Shown: positions 1-7,252, counted from the stretch's first letter. The stretch: 23,773 bases of DNA from an uncultured Clostridia bacterium (GCA_946533175.1 CAMNBS010000008.1:1-23773), one strand, 5' to 3'. Made by a program: numbers and translations. Notes: a model not told the origin generated them from the sequence alone.

Positions 1-33
1 GATATGGAATCTGATATAAAAAAATTAATTTAG
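1..33 (+). CDS. Possible C-terminal end of an upstream gene (partial)
   Basis: From base 1 one frame reads DMESDIKKLI and stops at TAG (31-33), just before a hairpin that would terminate it. This could be the last ten codons of a plus-strand gene entering from the left and converging on the TetR gene. Only ten codons are visible, so the product cannot be named and the call may be chance. Confidence 0.3.
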   Translation, partial: DMESDIKKLI

Positions 34-43
34 ATTAAAAAAT

Positions 44-68
44 AAAGCGACTTATGTTAAGTCGCTTT
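44..68. terminator. Bidirectional intrinsic terminator at the TetR gene end
   Basis: A perfect 11-bp inverted repeat, AAAGCGACTTA / TAAGTCGCTTT, with a 3-base TGT loop. On the minus strand it is followed by ATTTTTT, so it terminates the TetR gene, whose TAA stop (52-54) lies inside the stem. On the plus strand it is followed by a weaker T/A-rich stretch and could end a gene entering from the left. Confidence 0.8.
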
Positions 69-663
69 TAAATAAATTTTTAATATTATTTATTACTAAA
101 TTAGTCATAATATCATAGTCCATATTACTATGCTTATGATAGATAACTTCATGACATAAATTATCGATTAACCCAATCATTATATGAACTCTTTCGGATA
201 GGTTTTCCTCTTTAAAGTGATTATTTATTAAAATGTTTTTTAGAACATTAGTCATTTCTAATTCTCGTTTATAATAGTATTCGGCAACCCCTTTATCAGA
301 GTGAACCATCGACATTATTTCTTCATGAGCGATATTAGAAATTTTATGATTACTCATATAATAATTAATCATTTGTTGAAGTATTTTGTCAAAATCATTT
401 TTATTAAATGTAATATTTTTATTTTTGAGTATAGGAAAGAAAATATTATCTCCGTATTTTTCTAGACCTTCAATGAAGATGGCATATTTATCCTTAAAAT
501 ATTGATATACAATTCCTGTTGATACAGATGCTTTTTTTGCAATTTCAGCGGTATTAGTATTATAATAGCCATTTTGACAAATAAGCTCAAAACCAGCTTT
601 TATTATTTTTTCTTTCTTTTCAATCGCTCTTTGTTGCTTAGGCTCTCGTATATTCTCAGTCAT
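52..663 (-). CDS. TetR/AcrR-family transcriptional regulator
   Basis: A 203-residue protein of typical TetR length. The N-terminal 60 residues form the family's DNA-binding domain: a basic lead-in, then TAEIAKKASVSTGIVYQYF (about residues 38-56), the classic helix-turn-helix followed by YxYFKDK. The remainder is the all-helical ligand-binding and dimer domain and has no recognisable ligand signature. A Cys/His cluster, C170 H171 H176 H178 (NLCHEVIYHKH), could bind metal, which is inference. The start is supported by GAGGTG six bases upstream on the minus strand. The gene is divergent from the FeoA/ZIP/CDF metal operon, and a perfect palindrome lies at that operon's promoter, so it probably controls the operon and perhaps itself. 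A functional parallel is SczA, the TetR-family zinc regulator of czcD in Streptococcus pneumoniae; orthology is not claimed. Confidence 0.93.
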   Translation of the reverse strand: MTENIREPKQQRAIEKKEKIIKAGFELICQNGYYNTNTAEIAKKASVSTGIVYQYFKDKYAIFIEGLEKYGDNIFFPILKNKNITFNKNDFDKILQQMINYYMSNHKISNIAHEEIMSMVHSDKGVAEYYYKRELEMTNVLKNILINNHFKEENLSERVHIMIGLIDNLCHEVIYHKHSNMDYDIMTNLVINNIKNLFKSDLT

Positions 664-679
664 GTAACACCTCGTATAT

Positions 680-685
680 ATTATA
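680..685 (-). promoter_or_regulatory. Candidate -10 element for the TetR gene
   Basis: The minus strand reads TATAAT here, 17 bases upstream of the TetR start codon and before its GAGGTG ribosome site. At 17-bp spacing the -35 would be TAATAT, a poor match, so this promoter is weak or needs help from a regulator. Confidence 0.4.
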
Positions 686-720
686 ACATAATTTTATGTG
701 AAATATTATTCATCTTTCTA

Positions 721-749
721 TTGACTATTTTTGGGGTAGAGAATATAAT
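721..749 (+). promoter_or_regulatory. Sigma-A promoter of the FeoA-ZIP-CDF operon
   Basis: TTGACT (721-726), a 17-base spacer and a perfect TATAAT (744-749). The predicted transcription start is near 756, inside the palindrome at 751-772. Such a strong basal promoter suggests control by repression. Confidence 0.82.
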
Positions 750-750
750 T

Positions 751-772
751 AATATGAAATGTATTTCATATT
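751..772. promoter_or_regulatory. Perfect palindromic operator, probable TetR-family site
   Basis: Arms AATATGAAAT (751-760) and ATTTCATATT (763-772) are exact reverse complements around a GT centre. The site starts one base after the -10 box and covers the predicted transcription start, the classic position for a repressor operator. The divergent TetR protein is the obvious candidate to bind it; that is inference. No equally good second copy is visible at the TetR promoter. Confidence 0.7.
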
Positions 773-788
773 TAGAAAGATGATTACT

Positions 789-1055
789 ATGAATAAATTA
801 AATGAATGTGTATCAGGGGATCGTTTTATTATTAAGTATTTAGATGGACCAGAAGAATATAAAAGACATTTGCGAAACTTAGGATTTGTACCAACTATAG
901 TAATAAATGTTTTAAGTATTATTAATAATGATATGATAGTTGAAGTATTTGACTCAAAAATTGCTATTAATTGTGAAATGTGTGACTATATTTATGGTAC
1001 AATATTAGAGAAGAAAATTGGTAAAAAGAAGATTTTATCTAGATTTAAAAGGTGA
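789..1055 (+). CDS. FeoA-domain (SH3-like) small protein
   Basis: An 88-residue protein matching the FeoA/IdeR-C SH3-like fold: GDRFIIKYL near the start, RHLRNLGFVP (a form of the family's RLxxLGFxPG), then alternating hydrophobic strands, with a basic tail. FeoA proteins normally modulate the FeoB ferrous-iron transporter, but no feoB is nearby. The gene is instead first in an operon with a ZIP and a CDF transporter (next start 4 bases after this stop), so it may serve one of those. The ATG at 789 is chosen because AGAAAG lies 9 bases upstream and the predicted transcript starts near 756; upstream ATGs at 759 and 780 fall in the operator or the ribosome site. The family assignment is fairly sure; the role is open. 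Confidence 0.78.
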   Translation: MNKLNECVSGDRFIIKYLDGPEEYKRHLRNLGFVPTIVINVLSIINNDMIVEVFDSKIAINCEMCDYIYGTILEKKIGKKKILSRFKR

Positions 1056-1059
1056 AAGA

Positions 1060-1836
1060 ATGGAGTTATTTTTAGGATTAATTATTCCTTTTATAGGAAC
1101 AACATTGGGATCATCAATGGTTTTTTTAATGAAAAATAAAATTAGTAGTAAATTAGAGAAAGTATTATTAGGTTTTGCTTCTGGGGTTATGGTAGCTGCT
1201 TCTATTTGGTCTTTATTAATTCCTTCTATTGATATGGCCAAAGAACAAAAAATTATACCTTGGTTACCAGCAACTATTGGCTTTATACTGGGGATATTAT
1301 TTTTGTTAGTTCTTGATAATATTATTCCACATTTGCATGTGAAAAGTAATGAACCTGAAGGATTAAAATCGCGATTAGGTAAGACTACTATGATGGTTTT
1401 AGCAGTAACATTACATAATATTCCTGAAGGAATGGCTGTTGGTGTTTCACTAGCAGGAGCAATTAGTGGTAATAATTTAATTACTATGGCTGGAGCAATT
1501 GCATTATCTATAGGTATTGCTATTCAAAATTTCCCAGAAGGAGCGATTATCTCAATGCCCTTAAAAGAAGAAGGAAATTCTAAAGAGAAATCCTTTATAT
1601 ATGGAATGTTATCTGGTATTGTTGAACCAATCTTTGGAGGTATAACTATTTTATTAACGTCATTAGTAATTCCGGTATTACCTTATTTATTATCGTTTGC
1701 ATCAGGAGCGATGATTTATGTTGTAGTAGAAGAATTAATTCCAGAATCTCAAGTTGGAAAGCATTCTAATTTAGGAACAGTAGGTTTTGCTGTTGGCTTT
1801 ATAATAATGATGATATTAGATGTAGCTTTAGGTTAA
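1060..1836 (+). CDS. ZIP-family metal transporter, GufA/ZupT-like
   Basis: A 258-residue membrane protein with about eight hydrophobic segments. It has both ZIP signature helices: HNIPEGMAVGV (residues 119-129) and QNFPEGAIISMP (156-167), which carry the metal-site His/Asn/Glu residues, plus EELIPES (224-230) in a later helix. The paired HNxPEG/QNFPEG motifs are typical of the bacterial GufA/ZIP11-like subgroup. ZIP proteins bring divalent metal, mainly zinc and sometimes iron or manganese, into the cytoplasm. The start at 1060 is preceded by AAAGGTGA; an upstream in-frame ATG at 1018 would overlap the FeoA-like gene and lacks a good site. It lies in an operon between the FeoA-like gene and the CDF gene. 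Family assignment is strong; substrate and direction of net transport are inferred. Confidence 0.92.
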   Translation: MELFLGLIIPFIGTTLGSSMVFLMKNKISSKLEKVLLGFASGVMVAASIWSLLIPSIDMAKEQKIIPWLPATIGFILGILFLLVLDNIIPHLHVKSNEPEGLKSRLGKTTMMVLAVTLHNIPEGMAVGVSLAGAISGNNLITMAGAIALSIGIAIQNFPEGAIISMPLKEEGNSKEKSFIYGMLSGIVEPIFGGITILLTSLVIPVLPYLLSFASGAMIYVVVEELIPESQVGKHSNLGTVGFAVGFIIMMILDVALG

Positions 1837-1852
1837 TGATTAGGAGAGAAAA

Positions 1853-2731
1853 ATGAAAACAGAGAAAAATATATTAATAGCTTTTTTATTAAATATTTCT
1901 TTTGCTATTTTTGAATTTATTGGTGGATTATTTACTAATTCGGTGGCAATTCTTTCTGATTCAATTCATGATTTAGGGGATGCTATATCAATAGGAATTT
2001 CTTACTTTATGGAAAGAAAAAGTAAGAAACATGCTGATAATAAATATACTTATGGTTATATTCGATATTCTGTTTTAGGAGGTGTAATTACTACAACAAT
2101 TCTTTTTGTTGGGTCTATTTTAGTGATTATAAGTTCTGTAAAAAGATTGATTAATCCTGTTGATGTAAAATATAGTGGAATGATTATTTTTGCCATTATT
2201 GGGGTAATATTAAACCTATTAGCAGCTTATGTTACAAGAGAAGGGGATTCCATTAATCAAAAGTCTGTTAATCTACATATGCTTGAAGATGTGTTAGGGT
2301 GGATCATTGTTTTAATAGGAGCAATTATCATGAACTTTACGGATATTAGAATATTGGACTCCATTATGAGTATTGGGGTAGCATTATTTATCTTGTATAA
2401 TTCCATTAAAAATTTGAAGAAAGTATTAGATTTATTCTTAGAAAAAACTCCTAATGATATAGATATAGAAGAATTAAAAAAACATTTATTAGAAGTAAGT
2501 GGTGTAGAAGATATTCATCATATACATGTTTGGAGTATTGATGGCTATAATAATTATGCAACAATGCATATTGTTTCTAAATCTCCTAATATATCTAAAG
2601 TAAAAAAAGAGATTAGAGAGGAATTAAGTGAACATAATATTTGTCATGCTATATTAGAAACCGAGGAAGAAGCTTGTGAGGATAGGGAATGTCATATTGA
2701 ACTTAATCATCATTCCCATCATCATCATTAG
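1853..2731 (+). CDS. CDF-family cation efflux protein, zinc-type (CzcD/ZitB-like)
   Basis: A 292-residue cation diffusion facilitator with six predicted membrane segments in the first 200 residues and a cytoplasmic C-terminal domain. The transport site is readable: H39 and D43 in helix 2 (HDLGD) and H142 and D146 in helix 5 (HMLED). The HxxxD/HxxxD combination is the one associated with zinc (also Cd/Co) CDFs rather than the DxxxD manganese type. The C-terminal domain carries HHIHVWSIDG, a common CDF motif, and ends in a His-rich tail (HHSHHHH) likely to bind metal. AGGAGAG lies upstream of the start; the gene follows the ZIP gene by 16 bases. It probably expels zinc by proton antiport. Import and export genes sharing one operon is unusual. 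No clear terminator follows. Confidence 0.93.
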   Translation: MKTEKNILIAFLLNISFAIFEFIGGLFTNSVAILSDSIHDLGDAISIGISYFMERKSKKHADNKYTYGYIRYSVLGGVITTTILFVGSILVIISSVKRLINPVDVKYSGMIIFAIIGVILNLLAAYVTREGDSINQKSVNLHMLEDVLGWIIVLIGAIIMNFTDIRILDSIMSIGVALFILYNSIKNLKKVLDLFLEKTPNDIDIEELKKHLLEVSGVEDIHHIHVWSIDGYNNYATMHIVSKSPNISKVKKEIREELSEHNICHAILETEEEACEDRECHIELNHHSHHHH

Positions 2732-2774
2732 TTGATGAAATGTTCGTGTTTATGAGATATTCTGATTCATATAT

Positions 2775-2803
2775 TTGACAAAGAAATAAAAAGATGATAC
2801 AAT
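2775..2803 (+). promoter_or_regulatory. Sigma-A promoter of the pheST operon
   Basis: A perfect TTGACA (2775-2780), 17-base spacer, then TACAAT (2798-2803). Transcription should start near 2810, just before the T-box leader. Confidence 0.88.
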
Positions 2804-2808
2804 CAAAG

Positions 2809-3027
2809 AGAAATTGATGAGGAAGTTATCTCAGTAGTTAGTTTATACTCTAAAAAGGAATTGTAGTCATTGACTGAAAACTACATTAGAAAGATAAATT
2901 AATGAATTTCAATAATGGAGTCAGTTCGTGTTAGAGCGTTAATCTATTGAGAGCTAGGAAACTAGAACAAAGGTGGTACCACGGATTTAACAGTAATTCG
3001 TCCTTTATGGATGATTACTGTTTTTTT
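2809..3027 (+). promoter_or_regulatory. T-box leader sensing uncharged tRNA-Phe
   Basis: The diagnostic T-box AGGTGGTACCACG lies at 2971-2983, upstream of pheS. A Stem I can be partly traced: AGTA (2833-2836) on the 5' side faces GAA (2904-2906) on the 3' side, the conserved specifier-loop pair, with UUC (2908-2910) plus A just after. UUC is a phenylalanine codon, matching the downstream genes. AGTTTAT (2840-2846) can pair with ATAAATT (2894-2900) above the loop. A small hairpin CTAG-GAAA-CTAG precedes the T-box as Stem III. The 3' end is a terminator (2991-3027) that competes with the T-box antiterminator. Uncharged tRNA-Phe should favour readthrough into pheST. The T-box is certain; the exact specifier is less so. 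Confidence 0.92.
2991..3027 (+). terminator. Regulated terminator of the pheST T-box
   Basis: CAGTAAT plus TCGTCC pairs with GGATGATTACTG across a short TTTAT loop (allowing G-U and one mismatch), followed by seven or more T. The 5' strand includes the TCC that would pair with the T-box in the antiterminator, so the two folds exclude each other. Confidence 0.85.
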
Positions 3028-3061
3028 ATTGTAATAGCGACGATTAAGAAAGGAAATGAAT

Positions 3062-4099
3062 ATGAAAGAAAAATTATTAGAAATTCGTAAACAAGGATTA
3101 GAAAAAATAGAAGCGGTTAAAACTTTAGAAGAACTACAAGATGTCCGTCGAGATTTAACTGGTAAAAAAAGTGCCTTATCGGAAGTATTAAAGACACTTG
3201 GTAGTTTATCCCCAGATATGCGTAAAGAAATAGGGATGCAATCAACAGAAATAAAAAATATTTTTGTGGATAAATTAAATGCTAAGGAAGGTGAAATCAT
3301 TTCTTCTAAAAGTGTTTTGGATAAACCACTTGATGTAACATTACCCGGTAAGAAGATTACTCCTGGAGTACTTCATCCAGTTACTCAAATGTGCTACGAC
3401 TTAAATGATGCTTTTGCTTCCTTAGGTTTTGAAGTTTTTAGCGAAGATGATATTAGTAGTGAGAAATTTGTTTTTGATAATTTAAACTTTCCACCAGATC
3501 ATCCTGCTCGTCAAATGATGGATACTTATTGGATTGAAAAAACAGAAGATAAATCTAATAATGAGAGATTATGTTTAAGACCACATTTAACTGGTGCATC
3601 AGTTAGATATTTATTAAAACATGGAGCTCCTGCTCGCTTTGTATATCCCGGACGAGTATATCGTAATGAAGATGTTGATTCTGGTCATGAAAGAGCATTC
3701 TTTCAATATGAGGCTTTAATTGTGGATAAAAATATTTCTTTTTCTTCAGGAATAGTTATGATTCAAACAATATTAGAGAAAGTTTTTGGAAGAGAAATAA
3801 AAGTTCGCATGCGTGAAGGATTTTTCCCATTTGTTGAACCAGGATATGAGATTGATATGGAATGTTTAGTTTGTGGGGGAAAAGGATGTAAGGTTTGTAA
3901 ACATAACGGATGGATAGAAGTAATGCCGGGAGGTGTTATTCACCCTAATGTATTAAAGTCCGCTAATCTTGATCCTGAAGAATGGACTGGTTTTTATATA
4001 AATATTGGTTTAGAAAGACTCGTTATGATGCGTTATGGAGTTGACGATATAAGATGGTTTCATAGTGCAGATTTAAGATTCTTAGAGCAATTTAAATAG
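3062..4099 (+). CDS. pheS: Phenylalanine-tRNA ligase alpha subunit
   Basis: The 345-residue catalytic subunit of the heterotetrameric enzyme that charges tRNA-Phe. The N-terminal ~85 residues form the coiled-coil tRNA arm. The class II core follows, with the motif 2 region PGRVYRNEDVDSGHERAFFQYE keeping the family's His, Gln and Glu substrate-binding positions, FFPFVEPGYEID after it, and motif 3 GLERLVMMRYGVDDIR near the C-terminus. A four-Cys segment, CLVCGGKGCKVC, precedes GWIEV as in many Firmicutes PheS proteins. The start at 3062 is preferred over an ATG at 3056 because AAAGGA ends only one base before 3056 but seven before 3062. It is controlled by the T-box upstream and followed after 14 bases by pheT. 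Confidence 0.97.
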   Translation: MKEKLLEIRKQGLEKIEAVKTLEELQDVRRDLTGKKSALSEVLKTLGSLSPDMRKEIGMQSTEIKNIFVDKLNAKEGEIISSKSVLDKPLDVTLPGKKITPGVLHPVTQMCYDLNDAFASLGFEVFSEDDISSEKFVFDNLNFPPDHPARQMMDTYWIEKTEDKSNNERLCLRPHLTGASVRYLLKHGAPARFVYPGRVYRNEDVDSGHERAFFQYEALIVDKNISFSSGIVMIQTILEKVFGREIKVRMREGFFPFVEPGYEIDMECLVCGGKGCKVCKHNGWIEVMPGGVIHPNVLKSANLDPEEWTGFYINIGLERLVMMRYGVDDIRWFHSADLRFLEQFK

Positions 4100-4113
4100 A
4101 AAAGGAGAAACAT

Positions 4114-6537
4114 ATGAGAGTATCATTAAATTTAATAAAAAAATATCTTGATTTACCTAAAGAATTAACCCCTAAGCAAATAGCTTATGATTTAACCATT
4201 CGAACAGTGGAAGTTGAATCAGTTGAAGATACTAGTGTAAAATATCAAAATATCGTTGTTGGTAAAATAGTAGAAATTCGTAACCATCCTAATGCTGATT
4301 TATTGAAAATATGTTTAACGGATATTGGCGAAGAGAATCCAGTTCAAATTGTGTGTGGTGGTTCTAATCTTTATGAAGGAGAATATGTTGTTGTATCAAA
4401 ACCTGGAGCGAAAGTTATTTGGCATGGGGAAGGTGAACCAGTAGAAATAAAAGAAACCAAAATGCGTGGCGAATTATCATATGGAATGATATGCGGCGCT
4501 GAAGAAGTATATTTAGATGCTTTTTTTCCACCTAAAGATGATCATGAAATTGTTGATTTGAAAGGAATTGATTGCTATCCTGGTCAAAATATTTCAGAAA
4601 TAGTTTGCATGGAAGACACTATTTTAGAAATTGATAATAAATCATTAACTAATAGACCAGATTTATGGGGACATTATGGTATTGCACGAGAACTAGGTGC
4701 AATATATCATCTTCCATTAAAAGAATTGCCTAAAGTATCGATTGATTCCAATCTTCCTAAGTATGAAATTGATATTCAAGAAAAAGAAAAATGTAATCGA
4801 TATGTTGGAATAGAGATTGAAAATATTTATGAGAAAGAATCTCCAATGTGGATGAAAGCAATGCTAGTTAATACTGGTATGCGTCCAATAAATGCTATTG
4901 TTGATATTACTAATTATGTTATGATGGCAGTTGGTCAACCACTTCATGCCTTTGATAGAAATCATGTTGATGGTGAAAAAATAATTGTTCGAAATGCTAA
5001 AAAAGATGAAAAATTATTATTATTGGATAATAATACTATTGATTTAACTTCTGATGATTTAGTTATTTGTGATAAAAATGATGCTATGGCCCTTGCAGGA
5101 ATTCGTGGGGGTAAAAAAGATTCTATTCTTCCTGATACAACGGGAATTGTATTAGAAATAGCTAATTTTGCTGCTTCAACAATTCGTAAAACAGGTAAAA
5201 GATTTGATGAAAAAACTGAGGCATCTATTCGTTATGAAAAACAAATAGATACGGAAAGAGTAGATCAAGGTGTTTCACTAGCTCTTCAATTAATTAAAGA
5301 TTTTTATCCAGAAAGTAATATAGTTAAATATGGTGATTGTTATCCTATTAAAACAAAAAGAGCAGTTATTGATTTACCTCAGGAATTTCTTGATGTTCGA
5401 TTAGGAAAAGTATTAAAAAAGGATACTATTGAAGAAATCTTAAAGTATCTTGGTTATGACGTTGAATATAATAAAAATGTTTATCATGTTACTGCTCCTG
5501 TTTGGCGTTCTACAGGAGATATTAGTTTAAAAGATGATGTAATGGGTGATATAGCAAGAATTCTAAGTTATCAAAGCTTTGAAGCTAAACCATTATCTAT
5601 TAAGGTATCAAAAGCTGTTCATCAAAATAAGGTGCTACTTGAACGAAGATTAAGAGAGTATCTTGCATATCGCTGTGGTTTGAATGAAATATTTACTTAT
5701 CCATGGATAGATGAAAAGTATTTAAAAGCAGCAAAAGTTGATATAACAAAATGCATTAGATTAGCTACTGCCCCATCACCAGAACAAGCTAATTTAAGAA
5801 GTTCTTTAATTCCTGGAATGTTAGAAGCTATTAATAAAAATTTAAGATATTTTGATACATTTAAAATGTTTGAAATGGCTCAGGTATTTGAAAAAGGAGA
5901 ATATCATCCATCAACTATAACTGAAACTTTACCAATTCATAAAAAGTTTTTAACAGGTTGTGTTGTTGGTCGTGATGCAAAAGAAATTTTTTACGAAGTA
6001 AAAGGCATTATTGAATCAATGGCAGATTATTGTCATATGCATAAATTAACTTTTGAACAAAAAGAAAAGCCTTCTTGGGCTGATGTTAATGGTTATTTAA
6101 ATGTTATGTGTAATGATATTGAAGTTGGATCAATTGGATTAGTATCGGTTTCTACAATGAATGATGCTAAAATAAAGCATACGAATGTAGCGATGTTTGA
6201 AATAAACTTTGATAAACTAATTCCATATGATTCTAGAACTAATAAATTTGAACATTTACCACAATTACCATTAGTTCAAAAAGATTTATCTATTTTAGTT
6301 GATGAAAATATTACTTGGAAAGAAATACAAGAATTAATTGAAAATAAAGTAAAAGAAGTAGAATTTATTGAAGAATATAATGGTAATCAAATACCTTCAG
6401 GAAAAAAATCTATTATGTTAAGAATTAAAATAGGTAATGATGAAAATACAATGACTACTGAAGAAATTAATAATAAAATGGATAGTATTGTAAAAACATT
6501 GAATAAAAAATGTGGTGCTGTTTTAAGAGAAGAATAA
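4114..6537 (+). CDS. pheT: Phenylalanine-tRNA ligase beta subunit
   Basis: An 807-residue partner of PheS, of usual length. Domains in order: an N-terminal segment; a tRNA-binding OB fold (about 40-155, with VVGKIVEIRNHPNADLLKIC); the B3/B4 editing region (about 240-395, with GQPLHAFD, ALAGIRGGKKDS and EASIRYEKQID); B5 (about 415-485); a degenerate class II core (about 510-700, starting RRLREYLAYRCGLNEIFTYP); and the FDX-ACB anticodon-binding domain (about 711-806, LPLVQKDLSILVDE to the end). It completes the tetramer, binds the anticodon and probably edits Tyr-tRNA-Phe, since the editing region looks intact. AAAGGAG lies before the start. It is the last gene of the operon, with a terminator six bases after the stop. 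Confidence 0.97.
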   Translation: MRVSLNLIKKYLDLPKELTPKQIAYDLTIRTVEVESVEDTSVKYQNIVVGKIVEIRNHPNADLLKICLTDIGEENPVQIVCGGSNLYEGEYVVVSKPGAKVIWHGEGEPVEIKETKMRGELSYGMICGAEEVYLDAFFPPKDDHEIVDLKGIDCYPGQNISEIVCMEDTILEIDNKSLTNRPDLWGHYGIARELGAIYHLPLKELPKVSIDSNLPKYEIDIQEKEKCNRYVGIEIENIYEKESPMWMKAMLVNTGMRPINAIVDITNYVMMAVGQPLHAFDRNHVDGEKIIVRNAKKDEKLLLLDNNTIDLTSDDLVICDKNDAMALAGIRGGKKDSILPDTTGIVLEIANFAASTIRKTGKRFDEKTEASIRYEKQIDTERVDQGVSLALQLIKDFYPESNIVKYGDCYPIKTKRAVIDLPQEFLDVRLGKVLKKDTIEEILKYLGYDVEYNKNVYHVTAPVWRSTGDISLKDDVMGDIARILSYQSFEAKPLSIKVSKAVHQNKVLLERRLREYLAYRCGLNEIFTYPWIDEKYLKAAKVDITKCIRLATAPSPEQANLRSSLIPGMLEAINKNLRYFDTFKMFEMAQVFEKGEYHPSTITETLPIHKKFLTGCVVGRDAKEIFYEVKGIIESMADYCHMHKLTFEQKEKPSWADVNGYLNVMCNDIEVGSIGLVSVSTMNDAKIKHTNVAMFEINFDKLIPYDSRTNKFEHLPQLPLVQKDLSILVDENITWKEIQELIENKVKEVEFIEEYNGNQIPSGKKSIMLRIKIGNDENTMTTEEINNKMDSIVKTLNKKCGAVLREE

Positions 6538-6542
6538 AAAAT

Positions 6543-6568
6543 AACCTCATGTTAAAATGAGGTTTTTT
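6543..6568 (+). terminator. Intrinsic terminator of pheST
   Basis: AACCTCAT (6543-6550), loop GTTAAA, ATGAGGTT (6557-6564), then a run of T through 6568. Confidence 0.9.
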
Positions 6569-6572
6569 GCAT

Positions 6573-6578
6573 TATAAT
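6573..6578 (+). promoter_or_regulatory. Candidate -10 for the histidine phosphatase gene
   Basis: A perfect TATAAT directly after the pheT terminator and 17 bases before the next start. The -35 region at 17-bp spacing (TGTTAA, inside the terminator hairpin) is poor. Confidence 0.4.
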
Positions 6579-6595
6579 TTAATGGGAGGAAGATA

Positions 6596-7216
6596 ATGAC
6601 AACAGTTTACTTATTAAGACACTCAGAAGGATTTAGGTCTTTAGAGGGGAAATATTTAACTAATGATAGTATACAGTTAATTAATGAAAAAAGTCCACTT
6701 AGCGTTCATGGAGAAAAATTAGCTGAAAGCATTTCTTTGAAAGATGAATTTCAAAATATTGATGTGATTTGGACTTCTAATTATGTTCGAGCTATTGCAA
6801 CTGCTAAGTATTTTGCAATTAACAATAATATAAAAGTTAATATTGATGATCGATTAGGTGAAAGAAAACAAGGAATTAATTCTTGGAGTGAATTACCTGA
6901 GAATTTCGAAAAAAAGCAATTTGAAGATGAAAACTATAAATTAGGATATGGTGAAAATCAAAATGAAGTAAGAGAAAGAATGGAAAATGTGTTTAATGAA
7001 ATATTAAATAATAATCTTCACAAAACGATTTTAATTGTTAGTCATTCTACAGCATTAGCTTTTTTGTTAAAAAAATGGTGTATGGTAAATTATAATAAAC
7101 CATATTATTATCAGAATAAGCTTTTTTTTGATGGAAATTGGAATTATTGTGAAACCTTTAAATTGCTTTTCGATGAAAATAATAATTTAGTTAGTATTGA
7201 GAACATTAAATTTTAA
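6596..7216 (+). CDS. Histidine phosphatase family protein (phosphoglycerate-mutase-like)
   Basis: A 206-residue protein opening TTVYLLRHSEG, the branch 1 histidine phosphatase motif (RHGE-like; here Ser replaces Gly), with R8 and the nucleophile H9. SNYVRAIATAKYF supplies the second phosphate-binding Arg, LGERKQG the likely acid Glu, and VSHSTALAFL (H150) the second catalytic His. The set is complete, so the enzyme should be active as a phosphomonoesterase; the substrate cannot be read from sequence. It has GGGAGGA upstream of the ATG and is flanked by terminators on both sides, so it is probably transcribed alone. It could be annotated as phosphoglycerate mutase, but nothing supports a glycolytic role. 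Confidence 0.88.
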   Translation: MTTVYLLRHSEGFRSLEGKYLTNDSIQLINEKSPLSVHGEKLAESISLKDEFQNIDVIWTSNYVRAIATAKYFAINNNIKVNIDDRLGERKQGINSWSELPENFEKKQFEDENYKLGYGENQNEVRERMENVFNEILNNNLHKTILIVSHSTALAFLLKKWCMVNYNKPYYYQNKLFFDGNWNYCETFKLLFDENNNLVSIENIKF

Positions 7217-7230
7217 ATAAATTATTAATT

Positions 7231-7252
7231 AAAGAGAGGTTCTCTTTTTTTA
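7231..7252 (+). terminator. Intrinsic terminator after the histidine phosphatase gene
   Basis: AAAGAGA (7231-7237), loop GGT, TCTCTTT (7241-7247), then T through 7252. The stem is short (7 bp) but perfect. Confidence 0.75.

Noticed and set aside
1018..1059. In-frame upstream extension of the ZIP gene from an ATG at 1018
   Set aside because: It would overlap the FeoA-like gene by 38 bases and skip the good AAAGGTGA site before 1060; the extra residues are basic and not ZIP-like.
2703..2731. Tandem CAT triplets that look like a short repeat array
   Set aside because: They encode the His-rich tail of the CDF protein in frame; no spacers or further copies exist.
2962..3300. Minus-strand open frame across the T-box and pheS start
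   Set aside because: It lies opposite a T-box and conserved pheS codons, has no ribosome site, and its sequence resembles nothing.
3870..3905. Four-cysteine segment in PheS as an unusual zinc finger
   Set aside because: The CxxCxxxxCxxC pattern before GWIE is seen in many Firmicutes PheS proteins, so it is not special to this one.
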